From the NCBI RefSeq assembly GCF_002498065.1, contig NZ_DAFZ01000010.1:1-13057 (forward strand): a stretch of 13,057 nt of DNA. The letters run 5' to 3'. A model generated the notes under the pieces. The model worked only from the letters and a program-made list of their open reading frames with translations. It did not search any database and was not told where the DNA came from. Position numbers and translations under genes: made by a program. The stretch comes from Methanoculleus sp. UBA208 (GTDB lineage Archaea; Halobacteriota; Methanomicrobia; Methanomicrobiales; Methanoculleaceae). This document shows, piece after piece, positions 1 through 7,218 of this stretch (position 1 is its first letter; the number at the start of each line of letters is the position of its first letter).

Positions 1-5
1 CCCTC

Positions 6-48
6 GCACCTAACGGTGCTCATGCTCCTGCCCTTCGGCCAGTCGCAC
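6..48. repeat. Small palindromic element, repeat-like
   Basis: A 5-bp perfect hairpin (GCACC at 6-10, GGTGC at 15-19, loop TAAC) is followed at once by a bulged 5-bp hairpin at 28-42 with a CTTC-type loop, then by GCAC at 45-48. Two close hairpins in non-coding DNA resemble the dispersed palindromic elements of many archaeal chromosomes, but no second copy lies in this window, so repeat status is inference. It could also be the end of a terminator or gene that begins to the left. Just beyond it, CCAGTGG occurs twice (53-59 and 66-72) in direct orientation. Confidence 0.3.
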
Positions 49-205
49 TCCCCCAGTGGCGATATCCAGTGGGAATCCGTGTACGGGGATGTACAGTTAT
101 CAAATTAGGATTTCGAGAAACCTAGCGGGTAGTGTGTCGGACTTTTATCGTCTCTTGGCTGGTGCATCTAGCGGTACTTGAAACCCATTTTCGGTCCCCG
201 CCTCC

Positions 206-1702
206 TCACCCCCTCCCATAAATCCCCGTCACCTCGGCAAACTCCCGCATGCCTTCCTCCCCTGCCTGCTCCGGCCGGAGCCGCCACTCCCAGTTCCCTT
301 CCATCGTGCCCGGCCGGTTCATCCGCGCCTCCTCGCCGAGGCCGAGGATGTCCTGCATCGGGATGACGACGGTCTCGGCAGGGGAGAGCATAGCGAGGCG
401 TATGAGGATCCGGTGCGTCTCGTCGGCGCTCACCGGTCCCCCGATGTAGCGGAACAGGAGGTTCTTCTGGTCCCCGGAGGTCTCGTGCTCGAACCATCCC
501 CTGACCGTGTTGTTGTCGTGCGTCCCCGTGTAGGCGACGCAGTTTTTCGTTATGTTGTGGGGCGCATGAGGGTTCTTTGCGACGTCGCCGGCGAACCCGA
601 AGTTCAGGATCTTCATCCCCGGGAAACCGAAGTGCCCCATCATCTCGTGGACGTCGGAGGTGATGTAGCCGAGGTCTTCGGCGATGATGGGAAGACACGA
701 CCTGCTTCTCGCAAGCAGGGTGAAGAGGTCCCGGCCGGGGGCATCGACCCAGCGCCCGTTCTGTGCGGTCTCTTCCCCGGCAGGCACCTCCCAGAACTGC
801 ACGAACCCCCGGAAGTGGTCGAGGCGCAGCCTGTCGACGAGGGCGAGGGTGCGGTCGATCCGGCTCTCCCACCACGCGAATCCCTGCTCCCGGTGCGCAT
901 CCCAGTTGTAGACCGGGTTCCCCCAGAGCTGCCCGGTCTCGCTGAACACATCCGGGGGAACGCCCGCGACAACGGCCGGCTTCTTCTGCTCGTCAAGTTT
1001 GAAGAGCCCCGGGTTTGCCCAGAGATCGACGCTGTCGTAGGTGAGGTAGATAGGGATATCCCCGATGATCTGGAGGTGGCGCATGCGGCAGTGATTCTTG
1101 AGCACCTCCCACTGGTGGTCGAAGACGTACTGGAGGAACTTCTCCCGAAAGATCCGGTCGGCAAGTTCCGCGCCGTGTTTTCGCAGCGCCTCCTCGCGCC
1201 GGTCCCGGATCCCGGCCGGCCAGTCTCCCCAGACCTTCCCCGAGAACTCCTCCCTGAGGGCCATGAATATGGCGTAATCATCGAGCCATGCGACGTTGTC
1301 GGCCGCGAAGTCCTTGTAGCGGAAGTCGGGCCCGCGCTCCTTGAACCGCGCGAACGCCTTATCAAAGAGGCCGTTCTTGTAGTCGAGAACCGCCCGGTAG
1401 TCGACCCGGTCCCCCGGGAAGCCTGGCGGGTCCGCGATATCCTCCGGAGCGAGGAAATCGTCTGCGACCATCTGTTCGGGGCTGATGAGCCAGGTGTTGC
1501 CGGCAAACGCCGAGGTGCTCTGGTAGGGCGAGTTGGCGAACGCCGGGCATGTCGGGTTGAGAGGGAGGATCTGCCAGAAGCGCTGCCCTGTCTGGCTAAG
1601 GAGGTCCACGAACCGGTGCGCCGCCGGCCCGAGGTCGCCGATCCCGTACGCCGACGGCAGGGACGTGATGTGCAGGAGAACCCCGCTGCCCCGCCGGTTC
1701 AT
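206..1702 (-). CDS. malQ: 4-alpha-glucanotransferase (amylomaltase, GH77)
   Basis: The 498-aa product transfers alpha-1,4-glucan segments between malto-oligosaccharides or onto glucose; it is cytoplasmic and acts in glycogen and maltodextrin metabolism. The N-terminus reads GVLLHITSLPSAYGIGDLG, a GH77 hallmark. The three catalytic acids are in place: nucleophile D295 in RLRLDHFRGF, acid/base E342 in IIAEDLG, and stabiliser D396 in GTHDNNT. These numbers nearly match the roughly 500-aa bacterial amylomaltases, so the protein is full length and lacks the extra N-terminal domains of plant DPE2. The ATG at 1702 has a GGAGG Shine-Dalgarno 8 nt upstream, and only 13 nt separate it from the preceding stop, so it is the last gene of the five-gene operon. 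It probably recycles the short glucans released by the GH57 enzymes. No clear oligo-T terminator follows on its strand. Confidence 0.95.
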   Translation of the reverse strand: MNRRGSGVLLHITSLPSAYGIGDLGPAAHRFVDLLSQTGQRFWQILPLNPTCPAFANSPYQSTSAFAGNTWLISPEQMVADDFLAPEDIADPPGFPGDRVDYRAVLDYKNGLFDKAFARFKERGPDFRYKDFAADNVAWLDDYAIFMALREEFSGKVWGDWPAGIRDRREEALRKHGAELADRIFREKFLQYVFDHQWEVLKNHCRMRHLQIIGDIPIYLTYDSVDLWANPGLFKLDEQKKPAVVAGVPPDVFSETGQLWGNPVYNWDAHREQGFAWWESRIDRTLALVDRLRLDHFRGFVQFWEVPAGEETAQNGRWVDAPGRDLFTLLARSRSCLPIIAEDLGYITSDVHEMMGHFGFPGMKILNFGFAGDVAKNPHAPHNITKNCVAYTGTHDNNTVRGWFEHETSGDQKNLLFRYIGGPVSADETHRILIRLAMLSPAETVVIPMQDILGLGEEARMNRPGTMEGNWEWRLRPEQAGEEGMREFAEVTGIYGRG

Positions 1703-1710
1703 GTCCCGCT

Positions 1711-1715
1711 CCTCC
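1711..1715 (-). promoter_or_regulatory. Ribosome binding site of malQ
   Basis: GGAGG on the minus strand, 8 nt before the ATG at 1702 and starting immediately after the TAA of the upstream GH57 gene. It fixes the malQ start and shows that malQ has its own strong initiation site inside the operon. Confidence 0.75.
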
Positions 1716-4112
1716 TTACGCCACCCTCACGCCAAGGCATGCCGCCGCCCTCTCAAAGGCATCCGCCCACCGTTCTGCATCCCCATCACCCCGGCCAGCA
1801 CGCTCCCGCATTCCGGAATAGCGCCCGCGCATCCCGATGCAGATGTTCTGGCTCTCCCATAGGGTGAGCGTCAACGGAAAAACTTTCGCACACCTGACGG
1901 TGCGGACGATCTCCTCGAGCGGAGCCGGGTCGCAGGATCGGGCTGCCGCCATCCTGGCGGAGAGCGTAATCCGCCCGCCCGCCGCCTTCCCGAGGGCCGC
2001 GAGGTCGGGCGCAAGGTTCCGGGCTTTCATCGTCTCCGCGAGCGTGAAAAACCGGTCCGGGTCGGGGCACCCCTCTCCGAGCATCGCGAGCAGCCGCCCG
2101 GTGCAGGCGTGCGCCAGGAGATGAACGGCGGCTCCCGGTGCGGGGATCCCGAGGTCGTCGAGCGCGTCGATCAGCGCCGCCGCGTCGCGGTAGACCTTGC
2201 AGACGGCCTCTCCCATCCCGGGCGCGATCTCGCGGGCGATCGCCCACCGTTCTTCGTCGGAGAGGTCGGGTGCCATGTAGACCCGGGAAAAGGCCCCGGA
2301 TACGGCACCTGCGGGGTCGGGACCCGTCACCCCCTCCCACGCCGCCCGGAACGCCTCATCGCCGCCGGGCTCGCGTACGCCAGAGACGACCCGATCCATC
2401 CCGGCAAAGAACGCGACCGCATCGAAGAGCGCCTCTTCCCCCGTCGCCCGGGACCGCACCCGGACGGTCCCGAGGATGCGGCGCCAGATCCCGGCGCCCG
2501 ACCGGTATCGCCAGTCTCCGCGGACGGCGTACATCCCCGATGCGGCCGCAGGCGGTTCGAGGCCGAAGAGGCAGTAGAGAGCCGCTCCTGCTCCGATCCG
2601 GGGCAGGTCGACCGCCGTCGGCCTGGCCAGGGCCTCGTAGACCGCAGCACCGGTCGCGTACCGCGGGTCGTTTACCGCGGCGCGGCGAAGGATGGCGGTG
2701 AACGCCGGCTCGAGGTCGAGCCCAAGCGTCTGCCGGGCAAGTTCCATCGCGCGGCCCGCGTGCCGCATCACCTGGACGCTCCCCGGCTCCATGATGTCGT
2801 CGAAGAACCAGCCGCAACTCGTCTGCATCAGCATCGTCTGCCGCTCCATCTCGAGAAGCGCTAAGATCCGCCGCCGATCGTCGGGAGAGAGATCGCGGAG
2901 GGCGTGCCGTGCAAGGAAATCCGCAACGGCTTCATCGGACCACCGGCCGAGGACGAGGCTGACAGCGTCGTCCCGTGCCTCCGCTGGGTCGCGGACGAGT
3001 ACCCCGAGCGCTTCCGCCACCCGGGGGGCGAGAGCGTCCCGGACCATGACGACCGCCTCCCGGAACGGCCCGCGCCACTCCTGCGACCACCCGGGGTGCG
3101 CACCGCTGTGGCACCCGCACTCCCCCTGCCAGCGCCCGACACCGTGGGTGCAGCTCCAGGACGTCCTCTCGCAGACGGCGGCCTCGTGCGTGGGCGGGTG
3201 GGTATCGAGGTACTCACCGTAGACCGTGAGCCGGACGTCGCGGCGCTTCTCGATGGTCTTGAGGCAGTACGCGAGCGCCATCTCCCCGAACTCACGGTGG
3301 TGACCGTAGGTCTCCCCATCGGTCGCGATATGCACGAGTTCCGGGCGTTCTCTTCCCCGGGAGAACGCACCGAGCAGCCGCCCGGCGAACCGCCGCCCGT
3401 CGGAGAGCAGGTCGCCGAACGCAACGTCGCGGGCGATTATCCCGTTGTAGAAGAAGATCGCGATGCTCCGCCCGGAGGGGAGGGGGCAGAGGTAAGGCAT
3501 CGTCGTATCCACCCCGCCGCCGGAGACGTCCGTCCAGGCCTCCGCCCCGCTCTGCCGAACTTTCGCGGCCTGGTGGGGGGCAAGGACCGTGAACCGGATC
3601 CCTGCCTCCGCCATCAGGTCCAGGGACTCGAGATCGACCGCCGTCTCCGGGAGCCACATCCCTTCGGGCTCCCGACCGAACCGTGCAGCAAAGTCGCGGA
3701 CCCCCCAGGCGACCTGGGTTTGCTTATCCCGCCGGGCCGCAAGCGGCATGATGATATGGTTGTAGCAGCAGGCGATCGCGGACCCGTGGCCTGCGTAGCG
3801 CTCCCGGCTCTCCCGGTCGGCCTCGACGATCGCCCCGTAGACCCCCGGACAGTGCCGCTCGAGCCAGGAAAGAAGCGTCGGGGCGGCCGTGAAGCTGATC
3901 CGCGAGTATGTGTTGACGATCTCCTCGATCATACCGTCCGCGTCAAGGATGCGTGCGGCGGTGTTCGGGCGGTAACACTCCGTGGTCACCCGTTCGTTCC
4001 AGTCGTGGTACGGCGCGGCGGACCGCTGGACCTCGACACCGCCAAGCCAGGGGTTCTCCCTTGAAGGCTGGTAGAAGTGACCGTGGATGCAGACGACGCG
4101 GTCCACGGTCAC
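1716..4112 (-). CDS. Glycoside hydrolase family 57 protein with DUF3536 C-terminal region
   Basis: This 798-aa cytoplasmic protein probably acts on alpha-glucans (COG1449-type amylase or 4-alpha-glucanotransferase); the exact reaction cannot be read from sequence. The GH57 barrel comes first: CIHGHFYQPSRENPWL (8-23) carries the substrate-site histidines, GMWLPETAVD supplies the likely nucleophile E156, and HIATDGETYGHH supplies the likely acid/base D265. A Cys/His-rich stretch at 319-335 (WSCTHGVGRW, then CGCH) and QTSCGWFFDDIME near 430-442 are typical of DUF3536-type members. The C-terminal half (about 350-798) is largely helical. I chose the GTG at 4112 because it overlaps the glgB stop as GTGA and sits behind GAGGGGG; a second in-frame GTG at 4106 is nearly as good. 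The open frame extends upstream inside glgB, but that part has no family similarity. It is the fourth gene of the operon and is followed 13 nt later by malQ. Confidence 0.88.
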   Translation of the reverse strand: MTVDRVVCIHGHFYQPSRENPWLGGVEVQRSAAPYHDWNERVTTECYRPNTAARILDADGMIEEIVNTYSRISFTAAPTLLSWLERHCPGVYGAIVEADRESRERYAGHGSAIACCYNHIIMPLAARRDKQTQVAWGVRDFAARFGREPEGMWLPETAVDLESLDLMAEAGIRFTVLAPHQAAKVRQSGAEAWTDVSGGGVDTTMPYLCPLPSGRSIAIFFYNGIIARDVAFGDLLSDGRRFAGRLLGAFSRGRERPELVHIATDGETYGHHREFGEMALAYCLKTIEKRRDVRLTVYGEYLDTHPPTHEAAVCERTSWSCTHGVGRWQGECGCHSGAHPGWSQEWRGPFREAVVMVRDALAPRVAEALGVLVRDPAEARDDAVSLVLGRWSDEAVADFLARHALRDLSPDDRRRILALLEMERQTMLMQTSCGWFFDDIMEPGSVQVMRHAGRAMELARQTLGLDLEPAFTAILRRAAVNDPRYATGAAVYEALARPTAVDLPRIGAGAALYCLFGLEPPAAASGMYAVRGDWRYRSGAGIWRRILGTVRVRSRATGEEALFDAVAFFAGMDRVVSGVREPGGDEAFRAAWEGVTGPDPAGAVSGAFSRVYMAPDLSDEERWAIAREIAPGMGEAVCKVYRDAAALIDALDDLGIPAPGAAVHLLAHACTGRLLAMLGEGCPDPDRFFTLAETMKARNLAPDLAALGKAAGGRITLSARMAAARSCDPAPLEEIVRTVRCAKVFPLTLTLWESQNICIGMRGRYSGMRERAGRGDGDAERWADAFERAAACLGVRVA

Positions 4113-6040
4113 GCCCCCTCGGGAGCGAAGATGACCATGCCGAGCGGGGGCAGGGTGAGCGGGAGGGACCACGGCCGGCCGTGCACCCGGACCCGCTCCG
4201 CCTCCACCCCGCCGAGGTTCCCGACACCGCTCCCGCCGTAATCGACCGCGTCGCTGTTGAGCACCTCCTGCCAGAACCCGCCGAACGGGACGCCGACCCG
4301 GTAGCCGTAGCGCGGCACCGGGGTGCAGTTGCAGACGACGAGGACGACGTTGTCGGCCGAGAGCCCCCGCCGGAGATAACTGACGATGCTCTTCTCCACG
4401 TCCGAGAAGTCGACCCACTCGAACCCCGCCGGATCGGCGTCCCGCTCGTGCAGGGCGGGTTCGCGCCGGTAGAGGCGGTTTAAGTCTGTGACCCACCGGA
4501 GGATTCCCCGGTGAGGGGGGTACTGCAGGAGGTCCCACTCAAGCCCGGCGTCGTGGCTCCACTCCGACCACTGCCCGAACTCACCCCCCATGAAGAGGAG
4601 TTTCTTGCCCGGGTGCGTGAACATGTAGCCGTAGAGAAGACGGAGGTTCGCCCGTTTACGCCACTCGTCGCCGGGCATCTTTCCTGCAAGCGAACTCTTC
4701 TCGTGGACGACCTCGTCGTGCGAGAGGGGGAGGACGTAGCGCTCCCGGAACGCATACCAGATGCTGAAGGTCAGGAGATCGGGCCGGTACTTCCTAAAGA
4801 CCGGGTCGAGCGTGAAGTAGTCCAGCGTGTCGTGCATCCAGCCCATGTTCCACTTCAGGTCGAACCCGAGACCCCCGGTCGCTGTCGGGGCGGTCACCCC
4901 CGGCCAGGAGGTCGCTTCCTCGGCGATGACGAGCACGTCGGGGAAGTTTGCGTGGACAGTGTCGTTCAACTTCCGGAGGAACCCTATTGCCTCGAGGTTC
5001 TCCCTTCCACCGTAGACGTTCGGAACCCACTCCCCGGCGCTCCGCGCGTAGTCGAGGTAGAGCATCGAGGAGACCGCATCCACCCGCAGGCCGTCCGCGT
5101 GGTAGCGTTCAAGCCAGAAGACGGCGCTGCTCAGGAGGAACGACCGGACCTCGTCCCTCGCGAGGTTGAAGATGTAGCTCTTCCACTCGGGGTGGTAGCG
5201 CTGGCCGGGAAGGGCGTGCTCGTAGAGATGCGTGCCGTCGAAGTAGGAGAGCCCGTAGCCGTCGGAGGGGAAATGGGACGGCACCCAGTCGAGGAGCACC
5301 CCGATCCCGCGCTGGTGGAGGTGCTCGACGAGGTGCATGAAGTCCTGCGGGGTGCCGTACCTGCTCGTGGGAGCAAAGTAGCCGAGCGACTGGTAGCCCC
5401 AGGAAGCGTAGAGCGGATGTTCCATGACGGGGAGGAACTCGACGTGGGTGAACCCGGTATCAAGGAGGTAATCGGCGAGTTCGGTCGCCAGCTCCCGGTA
5501 GTTCAGGGACCGGTTCTCCTCCTCCGGCACCTTCCGCCACGAACCAGGGTGCACCTCGTAGACGGAGATCGGGGCGTCCGGGGTGTTAGCCTCCTCCCGG
5601 CCCCGCATCCACGCCCGGTCCCGCCAGGCGTAGGCGAGGTCCCAGATGACGGATGCGGTCTTCGGCGGGACCTCCCAGAAATACGCGAACGGGTCGCCCT
5701 TCTCTACGGAATAACCCTCATACCTGCTCTTGATGTGGTACTTGTAGAGCCTCCCGTGGCCGATATCCTGGATAAACCCCTCCCAGATGCCGGAATCGTC
5801 ACCCCGTGCCTGAAGCGGATGCCGGCCCGCCGTCCACCCGTTGAAATCCCCGATGACCGAGACTTCAGCGGCATTCGGCGCCCAGACCGCAAAGAAGGTC
5901 CCCCGCGCACCATCGGCGACGGCGGGGTGCGACCCCAGCCTGTCGTGCAGGCGGGAATGGTTCCCCTGCCGAAAGAGGTAAACGTCGTAGCTGGTGATGA
6001 GGCTCCCGGCCTTCGTGATATCCGGTAGCACCTGCTGCAT
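4109..6040 (-). CDS. glgB: 1,4-alpha-glucan branching enzyme (GH13 with CBM48)
   Basis: The enzyme cuts an alpha-1,4-glucan chain and re-attaches it by an alpha-1,6 bond, creating glycogen branches in the cytoplasm. In the 643-aa form, a CBM48-type domain comes first (GTFFAVWAPNAAEVSVIGDFNGW, about 47-69), then the GH13 barrel with DWVPSHFPSDG, nucleophile D321 in DGLRVDAVSS, general acid E374 in VIAEEATSWPG, and D442 in LPLSHDEVVH, then a beta-rich C-terminal domain. Length and motif order match bacterial-type GlgB. Two starts compete. An ATG at 6067 overlaps the upstream stop as ATGA and would add nine residues (MMPNEEDEN); the ATG at 6040 has an excellent GAGGAGG site 8 nt upstream, so I prefer it. 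The gene sits between the glycosyltransferase and the DUF3536 GH57 gene, with a GTGA overlap to the latter. Confidence 0.95.
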   Translation of the reverse strand: MQQVLPDITKAGSLITSYDVYLFRQGNHSRLHDRLGSHPAVADGARGTFFAVWAPNAAEVSVIGDFNGWTAGRHPLQARGDDSGIWEGFIQDIGHGRLYKYHIKSRYEGYSVEKGDPFAYFWEVPPKTASVIWDLAYAWRDRAWMRGREEANTPDAPISVYEVHPGSWRKVPEEENRSLNYRELATELADYLLDTGFTHVEFLPVMEHPLYASWGYQSLGYFAPTSRYGTPQDFMHLVEHLHQRGIGVLLDWVPSHFPSDGYGLSYFDGTHLYEHALPGQRYHPEWKSYIFNLARDEVRSFLLSSAVFWLERYHADGLRVDAVSSMLYLDYARSAGEWVPNVYGGRENLEAIGFLRKLNDTVHANFPDVLVIAEEATSWPGVTAPTATGGLGFDLKWNMGWMHDTLDYFTLDPVFRKYRPDLLTFSIWYAFRERYVLPLSHDEVVHEKSSLAGKMPGDEWRKRANLRLLYGYMFTHPGKKLLFMGGEFGQWSEWSHDAGLEWDLLQYPPHRGILRWVTDLNRLYRREPALHERDADPAGFEWVDFSDVEKSIVSYLRRGLSADNVVLVVCNCTPVPRYGYRVGVPFGGFWQEVLNSDAVDYGGSGVGNLGGVEAERVRVHGRPWSLPLTLPPLGMVIFAPEGA

Positions 6041-6048
6041 GTTCTCAT

Positions 6049-6055
6049 CCTCCTC
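6049..6055 (-). promoter_or_regulatory. Strong internal Shine-Dalgarno deciding the glgB start
   Basis: GAGGAGG on the minus strand lies 8 nt before the ATG at 6040 and inside the reading frame that would begin at 6067. The candidate at 6067 has only a G-run (GGGGG) before it. This favours initiation at 6040, although coupled initiation at 6067 through the ATGA overlap remains possible. Confidence 0.6.
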
Positions 6056-6063
6056 GTTGGGCA

Positions 6064-7218
6064 TCATCGTGGACCCCCGGAGAGCACTTTTCTATAGACG
6101 CCGAGCATCCTCTCCGTGACGACATCCCACCTGAACTTTTCCATCACTTTCCTGCGGCCGGCCCTCCCGAGTTTCTGCATGTAGGCCGGGTCGTCGATGA
6201 GGTGGCAGATCCCCCAGGCGATTGAATCCGGTCGGACGGGAACCTTGATGCCGTTTTTGTAGTTATCGATGTTCTCGGAGAGCCCCCCGACATCGGTCGC
6301 GACGACGCAGCGCTCCGCACTCCAGGCCTCCGTAAGGACGAGCCCGAACGGTTCGTTCCTGCTCGGTACGGCGACGAGGTCGCAGGCGTTCAGGAGCCGG
6401 ATGTGGTCGGTATCGGAGACATAGCCGAGGAACTGCGCGGGAAGACCGTGCGCCATCCCCTCCAGGTATCCGCGCATATCCCCGGTGCCGGCGAAGAGGA
6501 ACTGCACGTCCCAGCGTTTGGCGAGGATCTCGGGTATGGCCTGGACCAAGAGGTCGGGCCCCTTCTGGTAGGTGAGGCGCCCGACGAAGAGGATGACGGG
6601 GGCGAGCGGGTGGATGCCGTAGCGTTTCTTCACCTCGCCCGGGTCGAGCCGGATATAGTAGGCGTCGGGGTCGATCCCGTTCGGGACGACGGTGACCTTC
6701 CATTCGGGGACGTTGTAGAGCCACATGACCTCGGTCTTCGTTGAGTCCGAGACGGTCGTGACCGCCTTTGCGATGTAGCCCCCGTACCACTCTTTCCCGG
6801 ATATCTCCTGAAACTCCCACCAGCCCCCGAAGTTCCCCCCGTGCCGCCCGTACTCGGTGGAGTGAAAGGAGAGGACGGTGTTTCGGCCGCGGAGGGTGTG
6901 CAGCGCCTCGACGAGGTGCCAGTCGTGGAAGTGGAGGATATCGAACGGTGGGGTGTCGTAAGCGCGGAAAGCGTCCACGAGCATGTTGCTCATTGTCCTG
7001 CAGTACTCGATGACGTTATCGCCGAAAGGCAGGCAGTAGTGGTAGTGGACGTTGTTGATCACCGCATCGTCCCCTTCTCCCCGCGTGAAGAAGTGGACTT
7101 CATGCCCCTTCCGGGCGAGGCGCTCGGCGAGATGGGTCGCCGCCGGCGCAAGGCCGCCCACCTTGAACGTGGAGTGGAGCGACTCCCAGCAGAAGAATGC
7201 TAACTTAAGCGTTTCCAT
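6064..7218 (-). CDS. GT4-type glycosyltransferase, glycogen-synthase-like
   Basis: This 384-aa GT-B fold retaining glycosyltransferase is probably the chain-elongating glycogen synthase of the operon, adding glucose from a nucleotide sugar to an alpha-1,4-glucan. The N-terminal domain has KVGGLAPAATHLAERL (19-34), the acceptor/nucleotide loop typical of glycogen synthases, and HFHDWH (96-101). The C-terminal domain has FVGRLTYQKGPDLL (from 211; R214 and K219 are the usual phosphate-binding pair) and the E-x7-E motif EPFGLVLTE (E289 and E297). It lacks the longer insertions of bacterial GT5 GlgA. Whether it uses ADP- or UDP-glucose cannot be seen. The ATG at 7218 overlaps the preceding gene by 19 nt, an AGAGG site sits 11 nt upstream, and its stop overlaps the alternative glgB start as ATGA. 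A different glycosyl acceptor is possible, but the neighbours argue for storage glucan. Confidence 0.85.
   Translation of the reverse strand: METLKLAFFCWESLHSTFKVGGLAPAATHLAERLARKGHEVHFFTRGEGDDAVINNVHYHYCLPFGDNVIEYCRTMSNMLVDAFRAYDTPPFDILHFHDWHLVEALHTLRGRNTVLSFHSTEYGRHGGNFGGWWEFQEISGKEWYGGYIAKAVTTVSDSTKTEVMWLYNVPEWKVTVVPNGIDPDAYYIRLDPGEVKKRYGIHPLAPVILFVGRLTYQKGPDLLVQAIPEILAKRWDVQFLFAGTGDMRGYLEGMAHGLPAQFLGYVSDTDHIRLLNACDLVAVPSRNEPFGLVLTEAWSAERCVVATDVGGLSENIDNYKNGIKVPVRPDSIAWGICHLIDDPAYMQKLGRAGRRKVMEKFRWDVVTERMLGVYRKVLSGGPR

Noticed and set aside
413..1867. Long plus-strand open frame antisense to malQ
   Set aside because: It mirrors a clear GH77 gene in GC-rich DNA where stop codons are rare on the opposite strand; the product is low-complexity, rich in P, R, V and E, without family motifs.
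4113..4538. N-terminal extension of the DUF3536 GH57 protein by 142 residues
   Set aside because: It overlaps the coding end of glgB, is rich in R, P and G, and the GH57 family begins at the CIHGHFYQP motif just after the GTGA overlap.
4511..6028. 505-codon plus-strand open frame antisense to glgB
   Set aside because: Same shadow effect; all GH13 motifs lie on the minus strand and the antisense product has no recognisable domain or ribosome-binding site.
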